Below, piece by piece: positions 50,440-62,748 of a stretch of DNA of 64,000 nt. The DNA lies in NCBI GenBank assembly GCA_030549775.1, contig CM060171.1, positions 140,152,859 to 140,216,858 of the forward strand, written 5' to 3'. Positions within the stretch are counted from its first letter, which is position 1. Every line of letters starts with the position of its first letter. Both the position numbers and the translations under genes were made by a program. The notes below the pieces were generated by a model. The model was not told where the DNA came from and did no database searches. It saw nothing but the letters and a program-made list of their open reading frames with translations. The stretch is from Tamarix chinensis (taxonomy: Eukaryota; Streptophyta; Magnoliopsida; Caryophyllales; Tamaricaceae).

Positions 50440-50938
50440 ACAAACAATTAATTATGTAGTAATTTTGTGGTGAGATTGCCACGAAAAAACATTTTTTGTG
50501 GTAAATTTGTAATGAGATAGCGGCTAATATACTTTTGCATAGCAAATTCATGACAAAATAGCAATGAGAAAATACTTTTCTGTGATAGATTCGTGGCAGA
50601 TTAGTCACGAAATACTTTTTCATGGTAAATTAGCAATGATTTCATAATAAAAATACTTTTTTGTAGCAAATTCATGGCGAGTTCGCCATACAAATACTTT
50701 TCTATGGTTAATTTGTGGTACATTATTTATGAAAATAATCTCTTCGTGGCAAATTATGCACAAATATATTTTTCTATGGCTTTTAGCCACAAAAATATTT
50801 CCCCCTAGCCAAAAATATAATATAGCACTAATTTTTCTATTTCTATGGCCACTTATATTTAAGTCGCATTATCACATGATGTATAAAAAATTAGCCACCA
50901 ATGGCCTTTTTCTGCCTATGTGACTATTTGTTGTAGTG
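50440..50938. mobile_element. CACTA-type element remnant (right terminus)
   Basis: Ends CTATTTGTTGTAGTG at 50938, i.e. CACTACAACAAATAG on the other strand, the CACTA terminus. About 480 bp of subterminal repeats precede it, with words such as GTGGCAAATT / TTCATGGCGA / GCCACGAAAA recurring every 40-60 bp. The opposite terminus and a 3-bp duplication are not seen, so this is a truncated copy. Confidence 0.6.
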
Positions 50939-51560
50939 AAGATTGGTAGAATTTGGGGGAAAGATTAATAAAATTGTGATAAAAGATCAATATGATAATG
51001 GTGAAATATTAATAGAATTGGTGTGAAAATTAGTATAATTGGGGTAAAAAATTTGTAGTACTGAGGTGAAAGATCAACATTTTAGATTATCTAACATTTG
51101 GTGAAATATGTACAACAACAATAAAAAATATTTACAATTTATATTTTTAAGTTAGAAGCATATCAACATGTGTTTATTTATGGACAGAAAAGCTTGAGAA
51201 AAATTATGATATAATTTTTTTAATAATCTTAATGAAAAATATTCTAGTTTAGTAAATTTTTCCAAAAAAATGACATCACAACCAGTTGCCCCATGTTCCA
51301 CCGAGCAACCATTGGTTGAGGATGTGGCATTGACACTAGATATCATAGGTTATAAGTTTAAATCTTTCATTCTCTTAGTATTATATACAAGTTGATGAGC
51401 TATTACTAGTCTATTAGTAAAGTCTTGAGTATCAAGTATATCATATTCAAATCTTGCTATTGTATACTTCTGTAAGTTTTGTAGTCATTTGTACGTTAAT
51501 TTACGGGCTCTTAATAGATGAAAAAAAATTAGGTAGTTAACTAAAAAAAACATTTACCTT
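50939..51560. other. AT-rich intergenic DNA, weak SINE-like trace
   Basis: Around 51300-51530 the pattern GGTTGAGGATGTGGCATT ... GGTTATAAGTTTAAATC ... followed by an A-rich end vaguely recalls a tRNA-derived SINE, but no convincing A/B boxes or duplications are visible. Confidence 0.2.
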
Positions 51561-51915
51561 GCCTAATAGAGTTGTTAAAAAGTGAACTTATTGGTTCGGT
51601 TAATAAGTTAAGACAACATTTTATCACTATTAATTGATGAGATAACTTATAACGTGAAGTGATGGGAAAGTGGAATATTCACTTTAACATCATAAATTAA
51701 AGCAACTAAAATTTATTATATAATTATAAGCGAAGAGAAAGAAGACTTTTTAATATTCAGCTTATAGACTTTTGAAAACCTGTACTTATTAAATAATCTT
51801 TTGATAAAAACAAGTTTTATTGATCTAATTAATAAGTTAAATAACTTTTAACTTGCCAAGTTCAAGCTAAAACCTATCATATAGATAAGCTTATGACATA
51901 TCAAACACGCACCCA
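51561..51915. mobile_element. Possible AT-rich MITE ending ATCAAACACGCACCC
   Basis: The right side reads AAGCTTATGACATATCAAACACGCACCC, a terminus style (GGGTGCGTGTTTGAT on the other strand) common among plant short inverted-repeat elements. The left terminus is unclear and no duplication was found. Confidence 0.25.
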
Positions 51916-53750
51916 TACTCTATATGTTAACTACAATATAAGTTTTATGATCAAAGAGGGCAATCTATATTACCATGCTCGATCAAAATATTACCCCTTT
52001 AGCCTATTAAGGCAAAAAGAAAGTGCCCCAAATTACCTTTGTTGATGCGTTAGATTAAATCAATAGAACAACTTTGAGATTTTGTCCTTTTTGATTCATC
52101 ACAATTGGAGTAATACCAATTATCCTATTTGTTTTTACTCTAAAGGGAAAAATTATTGTTCTCTTTGAGTTAATCCAGATAAGACAAAATCTAACACATT
52201 AACTTCTTTGATCCTAACTTATATGGATAAAATTATTGCCCTCCTTGACCTAACCCAAATACAGCAAATTTTAACATATTGCCTTCTTTAATCTTAATCT
52301 CCAAGGGCAAATTTCAACATATTACTTCCTTTGTAAGATCTTCCAAGGCAATTTAATTGCCCTCTTTAATCCTTGAAATGGCCCCAAATCTATTTATTTT
52401 CATTTAATATTATAATTACTCTTTAATAGTTTTTTTCTTATTTTCTAATAATATGCACAATTAACTTTATAATCATACATAACAAAATATACTTGAAAGA
52501 AAATTAAATTTCAAGCAAGGAATCAAATCTCACATTTAATCATAAACTTCCAGCAAAAGTAAAAGAATTTCCAACTATATTTATATTATACTGATTACAC
52601 ATCAGCAATCGTATTTAACTACGAGCTTCAACATTCAATCACAATCTCTATTTTGAATTAAGACTTCTAGGCAAATGTCCTCATCCATCGGCTCACTTGT
52701 AGATCTATGAATGTTGCTTGCTCGTGTTTTACATGGGTTGAGGCGACGGCACGTACAAAGTTAAAAAAATATGTACCTGAAAATCCAAAATCAAACATCA
52801 TATTAAAAAGTCCCCGACAGTCAAATAAACATACACTTTTGAAGAAGAATTCAGCATCCATATATGGGGTGGGGTGTGGACAGTGACTCACCTTTTCCAG
52901 ATCTACTAATGATAGAAGCTACCAGGACAACCTACTCAATTACATTGAAATTAATTGCCCGAGTCCGATGATTAAAACCATGAAAATGTTAGAAAAATTT
53001 ATTTCAAGACTTAAGTTACTCAATCCATTTCAACCACCAAGAGCGCCAAATGGGTGTGCTTATAAACCATTAAACATTTGTATCAACTATCAACACAACA
53101 TGCATGGCAAATATCCAACTTGAAAACTGCATTTAAATGCTTGAGCTATATACACGTCAATGAAATAAACAACATTAGAGGGCCCTAAGATAACGATCTT
53201 ATGTTTGATGATATGCAAATATGTCAGAGACAGAAGCCCAACAAATGCTAGAGATGGCTGCATCTGCCCTGAAATAAAAAAGTGGAAAAAGGAGAAGTTT
53301 CACGCATTGTGTTGCATCATATACTACTCTAGATCTATGAAACTAATATAGGCCTTGGTTTCATTTGTAATGAGTGGAGATTTAGGTAGATCAAGGAGGA
53401 TAATTTAGGATATTATAAGTGCATTACTCAGTTAGGCTGCACGTTTTATTATATATAAAGAATATACAAATTTCAATTCCACTCAGATATTCCATAACTT
53501 TGAAACATGAAACTGGATACATTTTATCACATGACCCAATTATCATATGTAAAAGCATGGAATTTCCACTCATAAGTGTAATTAATTACAACTTGTGGTC
53601 ACTATGAAAGCATGTATAAACTAAAATCCAATGGATAGAATGATTCTACATTAGGATATCCAGTTAAAAGCTCAATAGGGATTGATAGATGCATTGGAAA
53701 TCAAACGCATGTCAAGGATTCTGATTCTACAATAGGATATCCTATCTTCA
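51916..53750. other. Low-complexity intergenic DNA without supported genes
   Basis: Contains loose internal repeats of TTGCCCTCTTTGA / AATTTTAACATATT type at about 52030-52380. The minus-strand ORF 52667-52891 has no recognisable domain, and I do not call it a gene. Confidence 0.3.
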
Positions 53751-53756
53751 AGCTAT

Positions 53757-54340
53757 CATCAAGGAAAAGTGTTGCCATCCTAAACATGAAGGTGGATTAG
53801 GCCTGAGACAATTGAACGCATGGCACATTGCTTATCTCAGTAGGTACTTATAGAGGCTACAAGAATACAAGGAATCACTATGAGTGAAATGGGTTCATGG
53901 TACATATCCCAGGGAGATTAGCCTATGGGTTCCCTGATGAGTGGAGAAATTATGACCTGGCAGTCTTTCAGGGTCAGTTGCTCACTCATCATACCAGTAA
54001 TGGACTGAGGAATAAATGAGGGAAGAGGCCATAGTCAGAGGCAGGAAGGAAATAAGAGAGCCTGGTGGGAGGGAACGGATCCTCACTTGGATTGAATCAA
54101 TTACTCTCAATTTTCATCAAAGCAATACATAAGCAAGTTGGCATAGGCTCTACATAACCAAATATCTCAAAACATGCCTATGGTCTCTCACACTCCGGTC
54201 CAATCATCGAATTAGGTACACTTGCACTTTCTATTGAATGTAGACCAGAGATCAACAAGCACATTTTTCAGAATTGGTGTAAAGATGGAAAGCATGAGTA
54301 CTTTTGGAGCAATATAAAGCACATTTTGTTTTCAGAACAA
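53757..54340 (+). pseudogene. LINE fragment, C-terminal reverse transcriptase region
   Basis: One frame reads KCCHPKHEGGLGLRQLNAWH then IAYLSRYL and a stop. Next comes VKWVHGTYPREISLW after an in-frame stop, and SWHRLYITKYLKTCLWSLTL further on. These are the EGGLG.R, WVKWVH and zinc-ribbon-side motifs of the C-terminal part of plant L1-type RTs. It is stop-riddled, with no ORF start and no poly-A tail seen. It is on the opposite strand to, and diverged from, the LINE at 39.2-44.2 kb. Confidence 0.6.
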
Positions 54341-56034
54341 TCCATACTAACCTTAAGCTTAAAACTGAGTCATAAATCTTTAGAACTTTGCCATTTCTAC
54401 CATGAAATTCGCATAAATCTGCGCTTCCGTTTCTTTAGCTTCAGGATAGTCTTGATAGAACTAATAGCTGAACTTTATATGGTGAGAACAGAGATTTAGT
54501 AAAATTGGTAACAACTCGGTATAACTGAAAAATCACAATTCGTAAGCATAGTAGGCAACACAACCCTCCAAGAATTCACTAAAGAATTAATCAATTGTTT
54601 CAGCAACATAATAGTAATTTCATCAACTATACACCCCATCACAATCCATATATGAAAACCATAAGGAATGTAGTTCAGAGGTAAGGATAATCGATAAGAT
54701 AATATAAAAGAAAAAAAAAAGATATATATATAAACTCAGAAGAATTAATCAAAATACACCTACTTAAAGTAGTAGTCGGTTAGAAGATTTGCAACGATAT
54801 CTAGATATTCATTTATCCGAACAACGAAAAATACAATGTCAACTCTATCTGAGACCTGATAATTGAGAGAAACAACTAAGAACATTTTGAAACTACTAGA
54901 GCTGAAAAATAGTTAGAGAAAGGAGAAACGAGTACCTTGTAATTGATGAATGGCAACCAGTTGAAGAAAACCTAATAAGCAGAACATAGTAGATCTCAAG
55001 CTTAATCTATAATAACAGTAATCCTCAAAGAAAACTGAGGAATGGCGACCAGTTGTAGCCAGACGCACAGAATGGAGAAGTGACTTCGCCTTCAGCGGAT
55101 AATCGAGGACAACTCTGTTTTTAACTACTAAAAATGCTCCTATATGTGTTCACGAATGGGTCCACCGATTATTTCTGATTTTAGTCTAAGAATGGATTGG
55201 TATTTTGCTAGTTTTGGTTTTGAAGTGAAAAAAAAAATTGGATACTTTTGCCGGTTTCGTTTCAATCTTTTAATTTGACCTAAAGTTTTATTAACAATGG
55301 ATCTAAAAAGTTTATAATTTTAATATAAAAAATATATAATTTATTAATCTTAATCCTAACTAACCTGGTTTCACTTATAACTTAATTTTTTTTTAATTCT
55401 TAATCAAATTTCGCTTATATATATATTACTGATAAAATGACAAATATATCCAATAAAAATAAACGGCAGTGTAAAATAATTTATCCTTTTTAATAAGGTT
55501 AATTAAAGCAATATTCTAATTTTGTTTTATTTATTAAAATTAGAAAGGTAAACTATATAAATTGCCCTAGTTGTTATTATTAGAGAGGGAAAATTTATAG
55601 TGTCGTGTTAGGATTATTATATTAAGATAACTTTGTTATTTTCCTTTTAGATACTAAAATATTTCCCTATTTAATCATTTATCTTATAGTGCAGGTCATC
55701 CACTAACTATATGACATATATAGCATATGCATATATAAAATTTCAAATAATTTGTACAAAATAAATAATAATTCATATCAAATTTATATACAATTAAATT
55801 GTCAAGATCAACAGGTAAGTTGTAGGAAAAAATAAAATAAAATAGTACAGACACAATTATGGAGAAGTGGAATACAAAATAAAAAGATGACACATTCCAT
55901 TTTGAATCTCCCATTTCCATGTATGCTTAAGAAGATCTTGAAAATTAGGGCGACACATTAGAGCCACAATCTATAATTTCATCCATGATTTATTTGCTTC
56001 TTCGACATACTTAGAACTTAGTTTTAATTTAGTT
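54341..56034. other. Intergenic DNA, nothing identified
   Basis: Moderately AT-rich to about 55120 and strongly AT-rich after. The minus-strand ORF 55696-55920 is hydrophobic/aromatic because of the AT composition. No gene or repeat called. Confidence 0.3.
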
Positions 56035-56042
56035 GTCTTAGT

Positions 56043-56370
56043 CATAGTTTTAAAAACCGGACCGGTCATTGAACCGGTCTCATAACTGGTTCACTGGTTT
56101 AGTGGTCGAACCAGTGGTTTGGATTAGTCGAACCAGTGGTATATTTTAAGTCAAAAAATATGAAATATATAGAAAATTAAACTCTACATAAATTTGACCG
56201 GCTTCCGACCGATTTTTTGACCGATTCTAAGACCAATTTTTTGACCGGTTCACCGATTTTCACTGGTTCCGGGATCTTAAAAACCGGCATATGAAATTTG
56301 ACCGGTGACCCGACCGGTTCGCCGGTTCACTAGTCGGACCGGCCGGTCCGGTCCGGTTTTTAATACTAGG
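56043..56370. mobile_element. hAT-type MITE rich in ACCGGTT, with 8-bp duplication
   Basis: 328-bp element with termini CATAGTTTTAAAAACCGG and, on the other strand, CCTAGTATTAAAAACCGG. Identical 8-bp flanks GTCTTAGT lie at 56035-56042 and 56371-56378. The interior is dominated by GAACCGGT / GACCGGT words. No coding region. Confidence 0.85.
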
Positions 56371-56682
56371 GTCTTAGTGCTCATAATGCTATGAATTGAC
56401 AGTGGGCTAGCATGTTGTCATAGGGTGCCAACTTCTAGGAGAATATTGACTGCACTTATTGAGTATATGTCAACTATTATTATGTATTATATTACTGAGT
56501 TTTTTGTTACATGTAATTAGCGCATAAAGTTGGTTGCTTTTGGGATTAAGTTAATCAACCCATTAACTCAAGTCTAACAGCCGGCTTATGTTGGAATAGT
56601 CGAATGCAAGTGTATATGTGCTTGGATAAGAGGTAAAGAAATATTAGATTGTATTATTCCAATCAAGATATATAATACAAGG

Positions 56683-57519
56683 TGATGGAAACCTGTTAGG
56701 GTTTCTCAAAAGGATCGAAGAAAATAATCGAGTGCGGGGTTCGATTCGCCGGAATCAGCCTAAGGAACTTCCAAAGGAAGATTCAAGAATTCAGAGGTAC
56801 AGTTTAACAACGGCAACTAAATTTTAGAGACAAAAGCTATCAAGAATCGATTGAAGACAGAGAGTAGATGCAGAAGAAGGTGCGAGTGAGAGATTCGTCG
56901 AGAGAGAGAGAACGCGAGAGAAAGCTCGAGAAGAATCAAGAAACAATTCGTATATCAGCCAAAAAAACTGACGCATACATGTCGTATATGCCTTATTTAT
57001 ATGAGGCATACAAACCCATATAAAAATACACAATGCAGCCATACAATCAGCCCACTAACACACGCCGATACAACCCAAATACATAAAAGAAGAATGGGTC
57101 GATGCTGGACAATTCAACCAGCCCAAAACAATACCAAACTCTCCCCAAAATACAAAGAAATATTTATACATCAATTCCCATCAGCTTATATTAATTCTAG
57201 CTAATCATAGTTATTAAGGGTCGATTAACCCACAATCCAACTAATCCATTATTCATGGATCGGGTGGCGGATTATACAACCAACCTAATTTCCATTAGCC
57301 AATTTCTATCGGCGAATGCATCACATGGGATTACATAAAAAATAATAAAATACATTTCTGTAACACTTCAGCAGCAGTTGCAGCCATTCAAATTCATACT
57401 CCATGTGCTCCATCAATATTTCCTAATCATTCAAAAAATAAGACAAACAATTATAAGTATAAAATGATTTACATCAATTATCAAAATTAATTAAATGCAA
57501 ATTTTGAAGATTCATATCA
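56683..57519 (-). repeat. 3' LTR of the CRM-like element
   Basis: 837 bp. Plus-strand limits TGATGGAAACC...GATTCATATCA, so in element direction it begins TGATATGAATC and ends CCATCA. It lies next to the polypurine tract and encodes the last 14-15 residues of the integrase frame. It has an 11-bp insertion (near 57420-57430) relative to the 5' LTR. Confidence 0.92.
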
Positions 57520-58862
57520 TTCCCCTCTTCTTGAAAAGGTTTCGCCTCTGAAACCTGATTAAGATCTAGAAATGGACTAAGATCAGCAACATTAAAAGAA
57601 TTACTAACATTTCCAAACTTAGCAGGTAAATCAATCTTATAAGCATTATCATTAATTTTCTCTAACACAGTAAATGATCCATCTCCTCTAGAATCTAACT
57701 TTGATTTTCTAAGGTTTGGAAACCTCTCCTTCCTAAGATGTACCCAAACTAAGTCCCCAGGTTTAAAAACCATTTTTCTCCTCCTTTTATTAGCATTTTC
57801 AGCCATTTGTTGCACCTTTTTATTGATTTGTTGACTTACAGACTCATGCAACTTCTTTATATTATTAGCTCTAGATTCAGCATCAAAATTTTGCAAATTA
57901 GCATTAGGTAGAGGAATCAGGTCTAAAGGAGTCAAAGGATTAAAACCATGCACAATTTCAAATGGAGTCTTATTAGTTGTAGAATGCAAAGTTCTATTAT
58001 AAGCAAACTCTACCTGAGGTAAAACATATTCCCACTATCTAAGATTCTTTCCAAGGACAGCTCTTAACATATTACCTAATGTTCTATTTACTACCTCAGT
58101 TTGTCCATCAGCTTGAGGGTGACAAGTTGTGGAAAATAATAATTTAGTTCCTAATTTTCCCCACAAAACCTTCCAAAAATGACTCAGGAATTTAACATAC
58201 CTATATGAAACTGTGGTATTAGGTATGCCATGTAATTTAACTATATTAGAAAAAAATAGTTCAGCCACATCCACAGCATCATTGGTCTTATTACAAGGTA
58301 TAAAATGAGCCATCTTACTAAACCTGTCTACTACAACCATTATTGAATCCTTAGACCTATTAGTTCTAGGTAAGCCTAAAATAAAATCTAAAGAAACATC
58401 AACCCAAGGTTGGTTAGGTACAGGCAAAGGAGTATATAAACCAAATGGTTTTGAAGTAGTTTTAGCCTGTCTACAAGCCACACAATTGACACAATATTTT
58501 AACACATCCTTTTTCATGTGAGGCCAATAAAAATGATCAGTTAATATGTTTAAAGTTTTCTGAAATACTAAATGTGTCATTAATCCACCATTATGAGCTT
58601 CTTGAATTAATAATCCCCTATAAGAACATTCAGGAATACATAACCTATTTTCCCTAAACAAATAACCTTCAGTGATAAAATATTTTCCCTGTGTAGAGAC
58701 TTCACACTTTTTATAAATCTCCTTAAAATCAAGATCTTCCAAATATAAAAGTTTAATACTAGAAAAACCAAACAAAGTAGTATCTGCAACATTTAATAAA
58801 GCATATCTCCTAGATAGAGTATCTGCAACTACATTATCACTTCCTTTTTTATACTTAATCAT
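57474..58862 (-). pseudogene. Integrase of the CRM-like element, running into the 3' LTR
   Basis: The N-terminal zinc-binding part is [20 protein letters not shown] (ligands HH..CC). The core has its first catalytic Asp in [10 protein letters not shown], but where relatives have the second Asp this copy reads [11 protein letters not shown], so the DDE triad is lost; the Glu side ([11 protein letters not shown]) is kept. A stop at 58035 splits it from the C-terminal part (57474-57989: GDLVWVHLRKERFP, LPAKFGNVSNSFNVADLSPF, FQEEGNDM). The frame ends at 57474, about 45 bp inside the LTR (57519 boundary). That overlap, with the C-terminal motif, is a known feature of CRM-type chromoviruses. Confidence 0.85.
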
Positions 58863-60725
58863 GTAAGGAAAACTTTCAATAAACTCAATCCATCTACCCT
58901 GTCTCCTATTTAACTTTGATTGACTTTTAAATACTTAATAGCCTCTTGATCAGTATTAATCACAAACTCTCTATGCCATAAGTAATGTTGCCAAACTTCT
59001 AAAGCTCTTACTAAAGCAAATAATTCTTTTTCATAAGTAGAATAATTCAGAGTGCTACAATTTAATTTCTCACTAAAATAAGCTATTGGTTTGCCCTCTT
59101 AAGAAAGTACAACCCATATTCCTAACCCTAAAGCATCACAATCTAATTCAAACATCTTGTCAAAGTCAGGAAGGCTTAACACAGGTGCCTGGGTTAATTT
59201 AGTTTTAAGTGTTTCAAAATATTTTTTATGTTCTAAACCCCACCTAAATCCATTCTCCTTCTTTGTTATGGCAGCCAATGGAGCAGTTGTAGTACTAAAA
59301 TTCCTAACAAATCTCCTATAGAAAGAACACAACCCATGAAAACTTCTTACTTCAGTTACACTCTTTGGCACAGGCCATTCTTGAATAGCTTTAATTTTGT
59401 CTTTATCCACATATATGCCATCTTTGCCTACCACAAATCCTAAGAAAACCACATTTTCTAGATAAAACCTAGGTTTAGTTAAATTAGTATAAAGTTTTTC
59501 TATCTTAAATACATCCAAAATAATCCTTAAGTTTTTCAAGTGTTCCTCTAAAGACTTACTATATATAAGTATATCATCAAAATAAACAACCACAAATTTT
59601 CCAATAAAATCCCTCAAAACATGGTTCATAAGTCTCATAAAAGTACTAGGCACATTGGATAACCCAAAAGGCATCACTAACCATTCATACAATCCAAAAT
59701 TAGTTTTAAAAGCTGTCTCCCATTCATCTCCTGGTTTCATCCTAATTTGATGATACCGACTTTTTAAATCTATTTTCGAAAAAATAATAGCACCATGTAA
59801 CAGATCCAACATCTCATCAAGTCTAGGTATGGGATATCTATACTTTATAATTATCTTATTTACTGCTCTACTAACTACACACATCCTCCAACTACCATCC
59901 TTTTTAGGTACTAATAATACTGGAACTGCACAAGGACTCATTGATTCCTTAATATATCCCTTACTTAGTAATTCAGAAACCTGCCTTTTTAACTCCTTGA
60001 CTTCCTCAGGATTAGCCCTATAAGCAGGTCTGTTTGGTATAACAGCTCCTGGAACAAAATCTATTTGATGCTCTATTCCCCTTAATTGAGGTAATCCACT
60101 AGGAATGTCCTCAGGAAACAATTCACTATAATCTTCCAATAGTTGTTTCACATCACTAGGTACTTTTTCACTTATTCCTAACTAACACTCATAAAAATCC
60201 TTATAAACCATCAAATACACATTGGCTTGTCTCTTAATAGCCTTTCCTACATCCTTACTCTTAGCATAAAACCCAGATGTTCCCTTAATTTCCTTTGAAC
60301 TAATCTCAGTCTCCATACTTGGTTTAGATAATTCCTTATAATCAGATTTAATTTTAATTTGATCTTCAAAAATCTCTTTTGAAGTCATAGGTGCTAAAAC
60401 AATCTTCCTATCATCCTTCTATAATGTATATCTGTTCTTATGACCATCATGTATTATCCTTCTATCATATTGCCAAGGTCTACCTAATAACAGGTGAGCA
60501 ACATGCATTGGAACTATATCACATAAAATAGAATCTTCATATTTTCCTAACTTTAAGTTTACTAAAACTTGTTAGTTAACTTTTACATCTCCTAACTCAT
60601 TAAGCCACTGCAATCTATATGGTTTTGGATGTTTAGTAGTTGGTAAACCTAACTTAGACACTAACAAGGTACTAGCAGCGTTAATACAACTACCACTGTC
60701 TATAGCCATGTTAAAGCATTTATCA
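58863..60725 (-). pseudogene. pol: Protease-RT-RNase H region of the CRM-like pol (broken)
   Basis: A protease trace (IDSGSCINAASTLLVSKLGL, then LLLGRPWQYDRR) lies at about 60460-60700 and is interrupted by stops. The RT is the best preserved part (59099-60151): [33 protein letters not shown], and the catalytic YFDD in [13 protein letters not shown], then [20 protein letters not shown]. RNase H starts at [12 protein letters not shown] but is ended by a TAA at 59099-59101. Beyond it the frame resumes ([13 protein letters not shown]), then a one-base deletion near 58925 shifts the frame. In intact relatives these domains copy the RNA into DNA; here the chain cannot be made as one product. Confidence 0.85.
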
Positions 60726-60729
60726 TCAA

Positions 60730-62048
60730 TCAAGCATCTAGTATGAAATATGTTTTCTCTTGTATAGCATTAGAATCAGGTAGTTTGTTACTATTTAAAG
60801 CCCTGCGTACTACAAAAAGATCTCTACTTACTGGCAGTTCTATTTCTTCGTCTGAATCACTATCATCTTCTCTAACCAAACTAATCTCCACATCTTCCTC
60901 TTCATATTCAGATTCTATGTCTCCAGACTCTCTAATTAAAATGTTTCTCTTGTTTGGACACTCAGAAGCTATATGTCCCAATCCTCCACATCTAAAACGT
61001 TTAATATCTATAGTTCTGTTTGATCCATTCATAGGGGTTTTTTATCACATTCTTACCCTTTTCAAACTTATTTCCCACCTTAGCTTCATTATTCCTACCT
61101 CTAGACTCAAATTTATTAGTATTCCTCCAATTTCCAGAAGTAGTTCCCCCAAAATTTCTCCTCACTGTACTATTAATCCCAATTCTAGGGGGTTTATAAT
61201 ATCTAGACTTCTTTAATTGAATCTCTATCTTAGTAGCTATGTTTACCATTTAACCTAAAGTTCCACAAGGATATACTTCTACTTTATCAACTATCTCAGA
61301 GTTTAGTCCACTCAAAAACCTAGCCATGGTAGCATCATCATTCTCAATAATTCATGTTTTAATGATCAAGACCTCTAATTCCTTAAAGCAATCATCCACT
61401 ATTCTCATTCCTTGACTAATTGTTTGTAATCTCTTATGTAACTCCCTATAATAATAACTTGGTACAAACCTTTTTCTCATTAAAATTTTAAACTCTTCCC
61501 ATGTCTGTATGAGTGGCTCCCCACATCTACGTCTAGTTAACACAAAATTATGATACCAAGAGGAAGCATACTCAGTAAATTTTACTACAACTACCTTAAT
61601 TTTCTTCTCATCCGAATAGTTATGACATTCAAACACTAGCTCTATCTTCCTTTCCCATTCAAAATAATAATCAGGGTCATTTCTGCCATTGAACCCAGGT
61701 ATACTAAGCTTAAGATTATTTAGATTCCTATCAACAAATTCTAAATCCCTTTCTTGTCTATTGTTCTGCTTAGGTCTCCTATCACTATTGTTGGATACTT
61801 GGTCTTCCAATTCTTCTAGGTTAGCTATGGGTATAATTCTGATCCTAGGGTCCATAGGATCCCTTCCTAATTTCAACTCTATTATGTTGTAGTTCATTAA
61901 TTCTTATTTCTTATTCTCTTATTCTTTGTTCTAAATTAGCAGACAATACAGCAAATTGAGCAGTCAATTGTTCTTGAAAAGTCCTACGAGTTTCTAATAG
62001 ATCATTACTGGAAACATATTGATTAACATATTGCCCATTGTTAGACAT
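60730..62048 (-). pseudogene. gag: gag of the CRM-like element (broken)
   Basis: Starts MSNNGQYVNQYVSSND at 62048 and meets a stop after about 45 codons. The capsid-like part continues at 61352-61897 (YYFEWERKIELVFECHNYSD ... WEEFKILMRKRFVPSYYYRE). Further segments at 61001-61249 and 60730-61032 carry a zinc knuckle in which the first cysteine is replaced (RFRCGGLGHIASEC). An acidic stretch (EEEDVEISLVREDDSDSDEE) follows. In an intact element Gag forms the particle that packages the RNA; here at least three breaks prevent that. Confidence 0.8.
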
Positions 62049-62748
62049 TATGAGATTCCTTTAACCTAATCAATTAACACAGTCACAGATAGTTAAACAA
62101 GATCAATTTATTTTAATAAACTTTGACAGACAGAAATCACACAATCTAGTTATAAGAATATTATAGTATCAACGAATATCAGATATACCAACAACACAGT
62201 TTACACAGAATTTCCAGGTAAATATTAATTCGAAAATGATAGATATGTGAGAAAGAACGATATTACCGCGAGCACTTAAACAATTAATCCACTTAATTAG
62301 GGACCCCTCTTCTTGGAGGTCTTACTCCTTTCCCAAAACCAAAAGGGTTTGCCAGTTATTTAACCTATATACTTAACAAGCGGGACAGAAAAATTTTTCG
62401 AAAGAAATTGGTAATTAATTATCACAGATAGTAGTATACAGCAAAATACGGTTTGAGGTTACCAAACAGAAAATACGTCTCGAAATTAGTCAAGATCCAA
62501 ATTCTTGACTGAACCCTATATCAATTAGGGTTTTCTTTCAAGAACTTTGAAACAGCAGACAAGCCACTCCAATCGCCGACTTAAATGTGACAGAAATCGT
62601 CAAACCATTCATTGTTTGCAAACCCTAAAAATTCGCACTTCAGAAGTAGGGTTAGCGAAAACAAAAAATAATGAACCAGAAATGAAAAAAAACTTAATAG
62701 CAACGATTAAACCACTAGCACTCAAATAATTGAGGCTTTAATACCAAA

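Noticed and set aside
52667..52891. 74-codon minus-strand ORF (start MSHCPHPTPYMDAEFFFKSV)
   Set aside because: No recognisable domain, no start context or neighbouring exons that I could connect; could be a lone exon, but the sequence does not support a call.
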